A DNA stretch of 10,926 nt from Methanosphaera sp. (GCA_013330915.1 DUHK01000087.1:1-10926), one strand, 5' to 3'; numbered from the stretch's first letter, positions 1 to 6,652 are shown. Numbers and translations: made by a program. Notes: a model not told the origin generated them from the letters alone.

Positions 1-447
1 TGATATGCTTTTATCGCATGTTTCTATTTCCTGAACCTTATCTCCATAGGATTCATAGCTTTCCTGTGTGCATATTCCAAGAATTTCTGCAGAAACATTT
101 TCATCTACCTTTTCTTCTCTCCAATTTCTTGTATTTAATCGTTCTTTTAATACTTGTGGATTACATCTTAAAACAATCACCAAATCCGCGTTAGGATAAT
201 CTTGTGCCAGATGTCCCTCAAAAATAATAATATCCTTATCTGTTTTTTCTTTTATGCTGTCGATTATGGGAATCATCTTTTCGGTGTCCACTATTTTATA
301 TCCTCTTTTTTGATCAATTCCCATATTCAGATCATAGTTTTCAAGCAAAGAGTTTATGCTGATGTAACATGCATCAAAGTCTTCTTTTAAGGATTCGCTA
401 AGTGTTGTTTTTCCTGTTCCGGGTGTTCCTGTAATGATTATCATCAT
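1..447 (-). CDS. AK6/Fap7-type adenylate kinase-like P-loop NTPase, 3' end off window
   Basis: A reading frame of 149 codons opens at position 447 and runs off the left edge without a stop, so the C-terminus is missing. The protein begins MMIIITGTPGTGKTT, an almost N-terminal Walker A P-loop (residues 7-15). It goes on with a hydrophobic strand ending in EGHLAQDYP (about residues 78-86), then VIVLRC and NTRNWREEKVDENVSAEIL (about residues 107-125). That last stretch is the short LID region typical of the AK6/hCINAP/Fap7 family. These proteins bind ATP/AMP and assist late small-subunit ribosome maturation; family members are about 180 residues, so roughly 30 are lost here. There is no Shine-Dalgarno sequence before the ATG pair at 447/444. 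A TATA-like element about 24 nt upstream suggests a leaderless transcript. A different small nucleoside monophosphate kinase is possible, but the LID sequence favours AK6. Confidence 0.85.
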   Translation of the reverse strand, partial: MMIIITGTPGTGKTTLSESLKEDFDACYISINSLLENYDLNMGIDQKRGYKIVDTEKMIPIIDSIKEKTDKDIIIFEGHLAQDYPNADLVIVLRCNPQVLKERLNTRNWREEKVDENVSAEILGICTQESYESYGDKVQEIETCDKSIS

Positions 448-460
448 AAATATCAACAAA

Positions 461-480
461 GTATAATTATATATTAAAAA
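461..480 (-). promoter_or_regulatory. TATA-box region for the AK6-like gene (leaderless start)
   Basis: On the minus strand this reads TTTTTAATATATAATTATAC, lying between the stop of the SpoIIM-family gene and the AK6-like ATG. The TATA-like core is centred about 24 nt before the A of the ATG at 447. An archaeal TATA box lies about 25 nt before the transcription start, so the mRNA would begin at or very near the ATG. That agrees with the lack of a Shine-Dalgarno sequence. The AT-rich background makes this a moderate call. Confidence 0.4.
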
Positions 481-494
481 TTATGGTGGGGAGG

Positions 495-1109
495 TTATGA
501 GACCATATGTAATAATGCTGGTGTAATTCCGGCTTCTATTAATGCGGCAATTATCAATAAGATTAATATGAGTATGAAGGTTAAGACAATATCCTTCATT
601 ATAGTTTTTGAATTGGCCAGTTCTTCACGTAGTCTGTGTTTAAATAATGCGTTTATCAGATTAAATTCCATTATGGTAATCTTGAATGCACCAACCAGTG
701 CCAGTATCACTGCAGGTAATTCAAATATTCCGTGTGGCAGTATTCCTACAGCAAACTGTAGTGGTGTAACAAGGGTGTATGTGAAACCTATTACCATCCC
801 GTTGAGGATAACTGCCAGAACAGACATTGTTGAGAACAAAAATCCTCCAAGCATTATGATAATGTTTGCTCTGATATTGTTGAGGAATAGATATTGTGCC
901 TCTTCAAGTACTGTCGGATTTGGTGGAACACTTAATATTATTTCCTTGAGTATTTCTATGACGTATGCTTTAATGACTCCACTGAATATGAAACCTAAAA
1001 GCGAGGAAAAAATCAGTAGTAATGTGGCAATGATTATCAGTGTCTTGTTTCTGGAGAAGTATTCTTTAATGTATGTTTTGCTAAAGATAGAGGGAACTAT
1101 TGATGTCAT
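495..1109 (-). CDS. SpoIIM/DUF95-family integral membrane protein
   Basis: A 204-residue hydrophobic protein with a basic, soluble N-terminus. Membrane segments fall at about residues 23-46, 82-110, 112-145 and 173-196, and a loop or amphipathic stretch at 50-80 separates the first two. The FLNNIRAN...GGFLFS region (75-93), the NGMVIGF stretch (103-109) and the LPHGIFELPA motif (124-133) are characteristic of the stage II sporulation protein M family (PF01944). Archaea do not sporulate; in non-sporulating organisms the family's role is unknown beyond a membrane location, and I do not propose one. The ATG at 1109 has GGAGAG about 10 nt upstream, a rather long but usable spacing. The gene lies downstream of thrC on the same strand, with a T-run terminator between them, and 47 nt upstream of the AK6-like gene. 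Confidence 0.8.
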   Translation of the reverse strand: MTSIVPSIFSKTYIKEYFSRNKTLIIIATLLLIFSSLLGFIFSGVIKAYVIEILKEIILSVPPNPTVLEEAQYLFLNNIRANIIIMLGGFLFSTMSVLAVILNGMVIGFTYTLVTPLQFAVGILPHGIFELPAVILALVGAFKITIMEFNLINALFKHRLREELANSKTIMKDIVLTFILILILLIIAALIEAGITPALLHMVS

Positions 1110-1135
1110 GGTTCTTACTCTCCAAAATACTAATT

Positions 1136-1144
1136 AAAAAAAAA
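1136..1144 (-). terminator. Oligo-T terminator after thrC
   Basis: Nine consecutive T residues on the minus strand, about 21 nt beyond the thrC stop codon and upstream of the SpoIIM-family gene. T-runs of this kind are enough to end transcription in archaea without a stable hairpin; none is visible here. Confidence 0.5.
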
Positions 1145-1165
1145 GTTTATGTTGGGGAAAAGTAT

Positions 1166-2365
1166 TTACATTGTTTGTAATACTTTTCTTATTTCATCAG
1201 GGTCTGATGATACTTGTGTTGGTTCTTCACATGCTTCAATAGCAACGTTAGGATCTTTGAGTACGTGTCCTGTTACTATACATACTACACGTTCACCCTT
1301 GTCTATTTCACCGTTTTCAACCAATTTTCTTAGTCCTGCTATGGATGCTGCACTTGCAGGTTCCACACCTATACCTTCTGTTCTTGCAAGGTATTTTTGT
1401 GCATCAAGTATTTCATCGTCTGTAACGGTATCTGCTGTACCGTTTGATTCTTTGATTGCTCTCATTGCCTTGACACTGCTGACTGGTGCACCAATTCTTA
1501 TTGCTGTTGCGATTGTTTCAGGATTTTCTACAGGTGTTACTTCGTCACATCCTGCTTTTACTGCGTTTGCTATTGGAGCACTGTTTACTGCCTGAATTCC
1601 TGTCATCATAGGTGTGTCTTTAATGTATCCGGCATCCTGGAATTCTGTGATTCCTTTCCATATTGCTGAGATGTTTCCTGCATTTCCAACAGGTAAGACT
1701 ATTCTGTCAGGTGATTCCCATCCGAGGTCATGCACTACTTCCATTCCTATTGTTTTTTGTCCTTCTAAACGGTATGGGTTAATTGAGTTTAAAAGGTATA
1801 GTTCTCCGTTTAGTGCTAGTTGGGTGATTGTTTCTAGTGCGTCATCGAAGTTTCCGTCTACTCCGAATACTTTTGCTCCGTGGAACATTGCCTGGGCAAG
1901 TTTTCCCAGTGCAACTTTTCCTGCAGGTAAGAGTACTGCACATTTTAGTCCTGCACGGGCTGCATATGCTGATAAAGATGCTGATGTGTTTCCTGTAGAT
2001 GCACATCCTACCATGTTCACTCCAAGATCAACAGCTTTTGTTGTTCCCACACTCATTCCTCTGTCTTTGAAACTGCCGGTAGGGTTTGATCCTTCTACTT
2101 TAACGAATAATTCTATTCCTAGTTCTTCACCTATTTTGTCGCATCTGCAAAATGGTGTTCCACCTTCATCCAAACTAATTCTGTTTTCTGCGTTAACTGG
2201 AAGGAATTCCTTATATTTCCAGATGTTGTCTCTTCTGTTGTCGAAGGTTTCTTTTGGGATGTTGTCTACTTCTGTTACTACTTCTAATATTGATCCACAT
2301 TCGCAGGTGTATATTATTTCATCATCGTCGTATTCAGCTCCACATGAAATACATCTTATCATCAT
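1166..2365 (-). CDS. thrC: Threonine synthase
   Basis: Full-length 399-residue PLP enzyme that converts O-phosphohomoserine to threonine and phosphate, the last step of threonine synthesis. The N-terminus carries a zinc-ribbon-like CxxC pair (C5/C8 with C21/C23), as in archaeal and plant-like threonine synthases. The PLP lysine is K100 in GSFKDRGMS. The substrate loop STGNTSAS is at about 123-130. A glycine-rich PLP-phosphate loop, LPVGNAGN, lies near residues 224-231. Near the C-terminus EGIGVEPASAAS is the expected fold-type II sequence. Translation starts at one of two tandem ATGs (2365 or 2362), with AGGAG 4 or 7 nt upstream. A palindrome at 2400-2418 overlaps the likely transcription start and may be an operator. 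Related fold-type II enzymes exist, but the zinc ribbon and SFKDRG motif point to threonine synthase. Confidence 0.95.
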   Translation of the reverse strand: MMIRCISCGAEYDDDEIIYTCECGSILEVVTEVDNIPKETFDNRRDNIWKYKEFLPVNAENRISLDEGGTPFCRCDKIGEELGIELFVKVEGSNPTGSFKDRGMSVGTTKAVDLGVNMVGCASTGNTSASLSAYAARAGLKCAVLLPAGKVALGKLAQAMFHGAKVFGVDGNFDDALETITQLALNGELYLLNSINPYRLEGQKTIGMEVVHDLGWESPDRIVLPVGNAGNISAIWKGITEFQDAGYIKDTPMMTGIQAVNSAPIANAVKAGCDEVTPVENPETIATAIRIGAPVSSVKAMRAIKESNGTADTVTDDEILDAQKYLARTEGIGVEPASAASIAGLRKLVENGEIDKGERVVCIVTGHVLKDPNVAIEACEEPTQVSSDPDEIRKVLQTM

Positions 2366-2399
2366 GATTCTCCTATAAAAAATTGATTTAAAATAATTG

Positions 2400-2418
2400 C
2401 TGTGTATCTTTTACACAG
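2400..2418. promoter_or_regulatory. Perfect inverted repeat at the thrC promoter, candidate operator
   Basis: CTGTGTA and TACACAG form perfect 7-bp arms around a 5-nt spacer, 35-53 nt upstream of the thrC ATG at 2365. On the minus strand a TATA-like element (TTAAATAAATA, 2443-2433) is placed to start transcription near 2411, inside the palindrome. A repressor bound there would block RNA polymerase. The arms hold G and C, unlike the very AT-rich surroundings, which makes chance less likely. No regulator is encoded nearby. A 5'-leader hairpin is the alternative reading. Confidence 0.45.
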
Positions 2419-2677
2419 TTGATAATACTATAATATTTATTTAATCTATAATAAATTATTTTCTAATAATGTCTTTAAAAATAGTTTTTTTTAGTGGGTG
2501 TGTAGGATTGATGAAGTATAAACTTAACAATTCAAGTGGTAATTAAAATTGATTTTTTGTGTATGTTTTTTTCATAGAATTTGTACTCTCATCAAACCCT
2601 CACAAGTATTACATTTGTAATTGTTAGTTAATAAATGTATTGTTAAAACATATGTGATATTAATTAAAATTTATTAT
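2419..2677. other. Gene-free AT-rich intergenic stretch
   Basis: Together with the thrC leader, about 345 nt separate thrC from the end of the VIT1-like gene. I see only short AT-rich sequence, a short inverted repeat (ATTACA-TT-TGTAAT at 2608-2621) and T-runs. A 25-codon plus-strand frame at 2469-2546 has no ribosome binding site or recognisable content. No tRNA-like or riboswitch-like fold was evident by eye. Confidence 0.5.
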
Positions 2678-2684
2678 AAAAAAA
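2678..2684 (-). terminator. Oligo-T terminator after the VIT1-like gene
   Basis: Seven T residues on the minus strand about 27 nt past the stop codon of the VIT1-like gene, preceded by the small self-complementary CTAACCTTAG. Fits an archaeal T-run terminator for the hmgA - VIT1-like unit. Confidence 0.4.
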
Positions 2685-2710
2685 GCTAAGGTTAGTTGGG
2701 GGTGTGGGAA

Positions 2711-3298
2711 TTATCCATGTCCTCCACCCATTAAATAACTGATAATAACAATCAGTATTCCAACTCCTATAATTTGTATGACTGTTTTGCTCATGCTTTC
2801 CTTGGCTATTTTTCCAAGATAACAACCAAGAACAGTTAACATAATAAAACATACTAATAACGTTGCACCAATGGCAGTATATATATCTCCGAATATGAAA
2901 AAGGGGATTGATGGGATAAATGAACCCATGAAACTGGCGGAACCATGGGTTAACATACTCATGAAAACCCTGTATTTTGCCTGTTCATGGATAACAGTAT
3001 CATCCAGTTTACGTTCCTTAAGAATCATCTGACTTTCAAGGTCACGAATAATTTTCCCTTCCTCTGCATGTTCACCCACATAGGAACCAAAACCATTGGA
3101 CAATGCTATTGCAATACCTCCACTTAAACCGGTCAAACCAACTGTCCATGGATTTACATTACCTCCGGTGGATATTCCCATCAGTGCCGCAGTTAAGGAA
3201 ATACTTAAAACAGTTAGAATACCATCAAGTGAACCAAGGGCAACGTACCTGCTCAATTCGATATAATCCTTAATGACTTTCTTCAATGTTATCTTCAT
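2711..3298 (-). CDS. VIT1/CCC1-family (TIGR00267-like) membrane protein
   Basis: A 195-residue protein with about five hydrophobic segments (roughly 17-41, 52-72, 118-135, 138-162, 172-190) and a charged cytosolic insert at 75-112. ALGSLDGILT (20-29) matches the conserved G-x-x-D-G of the first helix of VIT1/CCC1 iron/manganese transporters. SNGFGSYVGEHAEEGKIIRD (67-86) sits where these proteins place small residues and acidic metal ligands. The glutamates and aspartates of the insert (E76, E79, E80, D86, E88, E95) are candidate metal ligands. Members move Fe2+ or Mn2+ across membranes; here the substrate is not known. The C-terminal GGGHG tail is unusual. It starts 25 nt after the hmgA stop, with only a weak Shine-Dalgarno sequence, suggesting cotranscription with hmgA. 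Confidence 0.75.
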   Translation of the reverse strand: MKITLKKVIKDYIELSRYVALGSLDGILTVLSISLTAALMGISTGGNVNPWTVGLTGLSGGIAIALSNGFGSYVGEHAEEGKIIRDLESQMILKERKLDDTVIHEQAKYRVFMSMLTHGSASFMGSFIPSIPFFIFGDIYTAIGATLLVCFIMLTVLGCYLGKIAKESMSKTVIQIIGVGILIVIISYLMGGGHG

Positions 3299-3323
3299 AT
3301 TAAATCTTACTCTTTAGTGATGA

Positions 3324-4535
3324 TTATCTTCCTAATTCCTTATGTGCTCTTGCCAAATGTCCTGCTGCCAAAGCACCGGCCAGGGACAATTCACCTGCAA
3401 GAACTATGCTTGCTACTAAGGATGCAAATTTGTTTACGTTTCCACTACCTTTTACATTCATGATGTTTAATGACTCTGTGGCAGTTTCAAGTCTTGTTCC
3501 ACCACCAACGGTTGCAACAGGCAAGTCAGGGATGGTTACGCTAAAGTAAAGGTCACCGTCAACATTTTCTGCACTGGTAATTCCGATACTACCTTCAACT
3601 ACGTGTGCAGGGTCTTGACCACAGGCTAAAAATACTGCTGCCACCATGTTTGCAAAGTGTGCATTATAACCGTAACTACCTGCAATTGCTGAACCGATTA
3701 GGTTTTTAGCATAGTTAACTTCAACAACAGCTTCTGGTGTTGTTTTTAAGGTTTTTTCCACAATTTCCTTAGGAACTGTAACTTCAGCTACAATGCTTTT
3801 TCCTCGTCCTTCAATCATGTTAAGTGCTGAAGGCTTTTTGTCCACACAAAAGTTTGAACTAAGAGCAATAACGTGAATGTCGTTTTTTTCTTCAATAAAG
3901 TTCATGGCCTCCTGTGTTGCAATTGTCACCATGTTCATTCCCATACTGTCTCCTGTTTCAAAACAAAAACGTGGGTAAACGAATCTTCCAACGATTGCAA
4001 TAGGATCAATTTTAATAAGTTTGCCGTGATTAGTTGTGCTTTCTGCAACTTCCTTGATTTCATCAAAGTGTTCTTCAATCCATTGTTTTATTTTACTTGC
4101 TTCATGAACGTTTTTTGCCTTTATGACTGGTGCTCTTGTCATTTGGTTTTTGATAATTGAAACGGAACATCCGTTTGAGTTTCTTATAACTGAACATCCT
4201 CTGTTAACACTGGCAAGCAATGCTCCCTCTGTAGTGGCCATTGGAACATATGATTCTATGATTTCTTCATCTTCCGTATTTATTTTGACCGGTCCGACAA
4301 CACCAACTGGTACTTGTATGGTTCCTATTTGGTTTTCTATGTTTTTCTTGGCAGTGTCGGTCATGTCTATTGAATATTTTCCTATGTGTTCAAGTTGTGT
4401 GTTGGTTTTGTTTTCAATGAATTTACGTCTGATATCTGTTGCCTGATTGGCATTTTCTGCATATTTCTCTATTTGATGAATTTTAATTTCGCCAGATTCC
4501 AGTTTTTCAATTATTTCATTACAGTTTGAATCCAT
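3324..4535 (-). CDS. hmgA: 3-hydroxy-3-methylglutaryl-CoA reductase (class I)
   Basis: Full-length 403-residue enzyme that reduces HMG-CoA to mevalonate with NADPH, the committed step to the isoprenoid chains of archaeal lipids. The class I signature is complete: E103 in TTEGALLAS, GDSMGMNM (195-202), the catalytic lysine in DKKPSALNMIEGRGK (K233 or K234), D308 in GQDPAHVVEGS, GGGTRL (344-349), and H393 in LAAGHLARAH. It lacks the membrane anchor of eukaryotic forms, as usual in archaea. The ATG at 4535 has AGGATG 7 nt upstream. The VIT1-like gene follows at 25 nt, so the two probably share an mRNA. The 152-nt upstream gap holds two T-runs and a palindrome (4621-4638). Confidence 0.96.
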   Translation of the reverse strand: MDSNCNEIIEKLESGEIKIHQIEKYAENANQATDIRRKFIENKTNTQLEHIGKYSIDMTDTAKKNIENQIGTIQVPVGVVGPVKINTEDEEIIESYVPMATTEGALLASVNRGCSVIRNSNGCSVSIIKNQMTRAPVIKAKNVHEASKIKQWIEEHFDEIKEVAESTTNHGKLIKIDPIAIVGRFVYPRFCFETGDSMGMNMVTIATQEAMNFIEEKNDIHVIALSSNFCVDKKPSALNMIEGRGKSIVAEVTVPKEIVEKTLKTTPEAVVEVNYAKNLIGSAIAGSYGYNAHFANMVAAVFLACGQDPAHVVEGSIGITSAENVDGDLYFSVTIPDLPVATVGGGTRLETATESLNIMNVKGSGNVNKFASLVASIVLAGELSLAGALAAGHLARAHKELGR

Positions 4536-4620
4536 TTTAATGCATCCTTAAAATATTTCTTAATCTAATATTTGTAATTTAATTATATGAAATTATTTAA
4601 TTTAAAAAAAAGTTTTGAAG

Positions 4621-4638
4621 GTATAGTTTATACTATAC
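4621..4638. repeat. Inverted repeat between sucD and hmgA
   Basis: GTATAGT and ACTATAC form perfect 7-bp arms around a 4-nt TTAT spacer. The element is 86-103 nt upstream of the hmgA ATG and 50-67 nt past the sucD stop. On the minus strand T-runs lie on both sides (4642-4650 before it, 4604-4611 after it). It could be a hairpin in the sucD 3' region or a control site for hmgA; the sequence alone does not decide. Confidence 0.4.
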
Positions 4639-4641
4639 GAT

Positions 4642-4650
4642 AAAAAAAAA
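4642..4650 (-). terminator. Oligo-T terminator after sucD
   Basis: Nine T residues on the minus strand about 38 nt beyond the sucD stop. A second run of eight T residues follows at 4604-4611, after the inverted repeat. Two successive T-runs would give efficient archaeal termination before the hmgA promoter. Confidence 0.45.
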
Positions 4651-4687
4651 TTGTGATGATTTTATTAATATTTTTTTAGTTTAGGTT

Positions 4688-5545
4688 TTATTGTTTAATT
4701 AACTCTACAATATCACTAGGTATGTCTGCTACCTTAATTCCATGCTGAGCTAATATTTCCTTTTTGTTCTGTGCAGTACCGTCAGTACCCTCAATAATTG
4801 CTCCTGCATGTCCCATACGTTTACCTAATGGTGCTGAAACTCCTGCGATAAATGAGATAACAGGTTTGGTTACGTGTTTTTCTGCATATTCTGCTGCTTT
4901 TATTTCTGCTACTCCACCAATTTCACCAAGAAGTACTATCTGTTCTGTTTCAGGGTCTTCTTCAAATTGTTTGAGTGCTGTAATAAAGTCAATACCTGTT
5001 ACAGGGTCTCCACCTACACCAAGACATGTACTTTGACCTAGACCTGCATCTGTAATCTGACTGGCTATTTCATAGGTTAATGTTCCACTTCTTGAAACCA
5101 GTCCTATGTGTCCTTTTTTAAAGATGTGTGTAGGCATGATTCCTAACTTACCTACACCTGGAGTGATTATACCTGGTGTGTTAGGACCGATAACAGTTGT
5201 GTTGTTTTCCTGTGCATATTTTACGATTTCCATTGTGTCGTGGATAGGTATGTGTTCTGTAATGATGATTACCAGATCCACTTCTGTAATTGCTTCAAAT
5301 GCAGCGTCTTTAACGTATGGTGCCGGAATAAATATGATACTTGCATTTATGTCTGGGTGATATTTTTTAATTTCTTCTATGGAATTGTATACTGGAACAC
5401 CCTCTACAGTTTGACCGGCTTTACCTGGACTTGTACCTGCAACTATGTTTGTTCCGTATTCAATCATTTCTTTTGTATGGAATCTTCCTTGTTTTCCAGT
5501 AATTCCTTGTACAATTGCTTTAGTGTTTTCATCTAATAAAATCAA
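4688..5545 (-). CDS. sucD: Succinyl-CoA synthetase (succinate-CoA ligase), alpha subunit
   Basis: Full-length 285-residue alpha subunit. With the beta subunit SucC (not in this window) it interconverts succinate, CoA and ATP with succinyl-CoA. In methanogens this feeds the incomplete reductive TCA route to 2-oxoglutarate. Visible features are the CoA-binding Rossmann motif VQGITGKQGRFHT (12-24), IGPNTPGIITPG (119-130), SRSGTLTYE (151-159), GVGGDPVTGIDF (176-187) and the phosphorylated histidine H246 in RMGHAGAIIEG. The start is TTG at 5545, with AGGAGAAGG ending 5 nt upstream. An in-frame 7-codon ATG frame (5587-5564) that also begins MILL precedes it but ends in TAA. The gene is not beside sucC and is probably monocistronic, with T-runs after it. 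Confidence 0.95.
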   Translation of the reverse strand: MILLDENTKAIVQGITGKQGRFHTKEMIEYGTNIVAGTSPGKAGQTVEGVPVYNSIEEIKKYHPDINASIIFIPAPYVKDAAFEAITEVDLVIIITEHIPIHDTMEIVKYAQENNTTVIGPNTPGIITPGVGKLGIMPTHIFKKGHIGLVSRSGTLTYEIASQITDAGLGQSTCLGVGGDPVTGIDFITALKQFEEDPETEQIVLLGEIGGVAEIKAAEYAEKHVTKPVISFIAGVSAPLGKRMGHAGAIIEGTDGTAQNKKEILAQHGIKVADIPSDIVELIKQ

Positions 5546-5770
5546 TTAAACCTTCTCCTTTAATTAGTTAAATATTAATAAAATCATTTAATCCATCTGT
5601 AATAATAAAATATCATTTCTTATTATTCATTTTAGACTTTATCACTATTTTATATGTTTTTTGTAATATAAAAACTTTATATAATAATATTGTAAATTTA
5701 AATAATATTATTCCTATAAAAGCTTCAATTTTAAATTCAAGCCATATGATGCCTATGAACATTATTATAT
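5546..5770. other. AT-rich leader/intergenic region upstream of sucD
   Basis: This holds the sucD promoter and leader. On the minus strand CATATAAAA near 5659-5651 is a possible TATA box. A 60-codon minus-strand frame (5795-5613, TTG start, no Shine-Dalgarno) would encode a hydrophobic peptide with a lysine-rich tail. Its first codons coincide with the T-rich terminator of the upstream gene, and its composition is what AT-rich non-coding DNA gives, so I do not call it a gene. A 9-bp inverted repeat (AATAATATT at 5683-5691, AATATTATT at 5704-5712) also lies here. Confidence 0.4.
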
Positions 5771-5784
5771 AAAAAAGAAAAAAA
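5771..5784 (-). terminator. T-rich terminator after the unrecognised gene
   Basis: On the minus strand seven T, one C and six T follow the stop of the 5809-6540 gene by about 24 nt. This is a typical archaeal oligo-T terminator with no clear hairpin. Confidence 0.45.
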
Positions 5785-5808
5785 GGGACTTTCAACTTAA
5801 AGATTTAT

Positions 5809-6540
5809 TCATTTGTCTAAAATTCGGCATCTGTATGAGAAATATTCTGCCAGATCAATGAGGTTACCATTCATAATGGCTGTGGCCGTAAAGATTACGC
5901 TGCCTGGAATAACGTTTATAGGGGTGTGTCTTTTTACAAGGTATGTATTTTTGTTTCCTAGTATGGCTCCAATCATGGCACCTGCAACGACACCTACCTC
6001 TTCGACATCAGTAACATTTGCCACAATAACCGGATCATCAGTCTGGTTTGAAACGTAACCCACGCCTGGAATGTGTTTAATGCCATCCATAATGCTGGAC
6101 TTGACGTCATATACATCTTTCATGTTTGATGCAGCTTCAACAGCGCTTCTAGCAACATTATTCACAAAATATTCCCCACAGTAGGTGTCAAAAGCAATTA
6201 CAATGGCATCCGGATAAAATTTGGGATTCAAGTCAAGTTCGACATAGGAAATACCTTCACCTGCCTCTTCAGGCTTTTGTCCCACACCATTTATATCATC
6301 GAATCCAAGAGCATTGTCATTTAGCACATCAAAAATCCTCTTATTAACTATTTCCACCAAGTCATCATCCTCAACCACTGCAGTTATCACAATGTCATCA
6401 CCTGTAATGTTGGAAAGCAACGCTTGTGAAGCTCCGGCTTCTTTAATTTTATCCAAATTTTTCTTAATGTTACATATTAAATCATCACTGCAAGAAACAT
6501 CGTTATCGGATATGTCAATACCATGACATAGCATTTTCAT
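5809..6540 (-). CDS. Unrecognised conserved-looking protein of 243 residues
   Basis: I do not recognise this gene. The predicted protein is soluble and acidic, with no membrane segment or signal peptide. It begins MKMLCHGIDIS and has cysteines at 5, 17, 23, 121 and 238. FDTYCGEYFVNNVARSAVEA (118-137) contains C121. KHIPGVGYVSNQTDDPVIVA (155-174) and VGVVAGAMIGAILGNKNTYLV (182-202) look like glycine-rich turns between alternating strands and helices, suggesting an alpha/beta enzyme or ligand-binding fold. Clean codon use, a Shine-Dalgarno GAGGT 6 nt before the ATG at 6540, and a T-rich terminator after it all support a real gene. A second ATG at codon 3 is possible. It is transcribed divergently from aroD, and a 20-bp near-palindrome lies in its leader. 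Function unknown. Confidence 0.85.
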   Translation of the reverse strand: MKMLCHGIDISDNDVSCSDDLICNIKKNLDKIKEAGASQALLSNITGDDIVITAVVEDDDLVEIVNKRIFDVLNDNALGFDDINGVGQKPEEAGEGISYVELDLNPKFYPDAIVIAFDTYCGEYFVNNVARSAVEAASNMKDVYDVKSSIMDGIKHIPGVGYVSNQTDDPVIVANVTDVEEVGVVAGAMIGAILGNKNTYLVKRHTPINVIPGSVIFTATAIMNGNLIDLAEYFSYRCRILDK

Positions 6541-6555
6541 AGTAAAACCTCATAG

Positions 6556-6575
6556 ATATTATTGTATAATAATAT
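6556..6575. repeat. Near-perfect 20-bp palindrome in the divergent region
   Basis: ATATTATT and AATAATAT are 8-bp arms around GTAT, 16 bp before the ATG of the unrecognised gene and about 89 bp before the aroD start. It may be an operator serving one or both divergent units, but it is almost purely A/T and could arise by chance. Confidence 0.3.
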
Positions 6576-6652
6576 AATTTTTTTAATTTTAATATTTTAT
6601 TTTTAATAAATTGTTTTTACTAAAACAAAGATAGATATAATCATATAAAATC

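Noticed and set aside
568..2378. Long plus-strand frames (568-1137, 1149-1595, 1614-2378)
   Set aside because: They lie antisense to the SpoIIM-family gene and thrC, which have clear family motifs; the plus-strand products are serine/proline-rich shadows.
2469..2546. 25-codon plus-strand frame in the thrC upstream gap
   Set aside because: No Shine-Dalgarno, an oligo-T run inside, no recognisable content; compatible with chance.
5683..5712. 9-bp A/T inverted repeat upstream of sucD
   Set aside because: Pure A/T arms with a 12-nt loop in a very AT-rich gap; expected by chance.
5613..5795. 60-codon minus-strand frame for a hydrophobic, lysine-tailed peptide
   Set aside because: TTG start, no ribosome binding site, first codons are the T-rich terminator of the upstream gene, and the composition is what AT-rich intergenic DNA produces.
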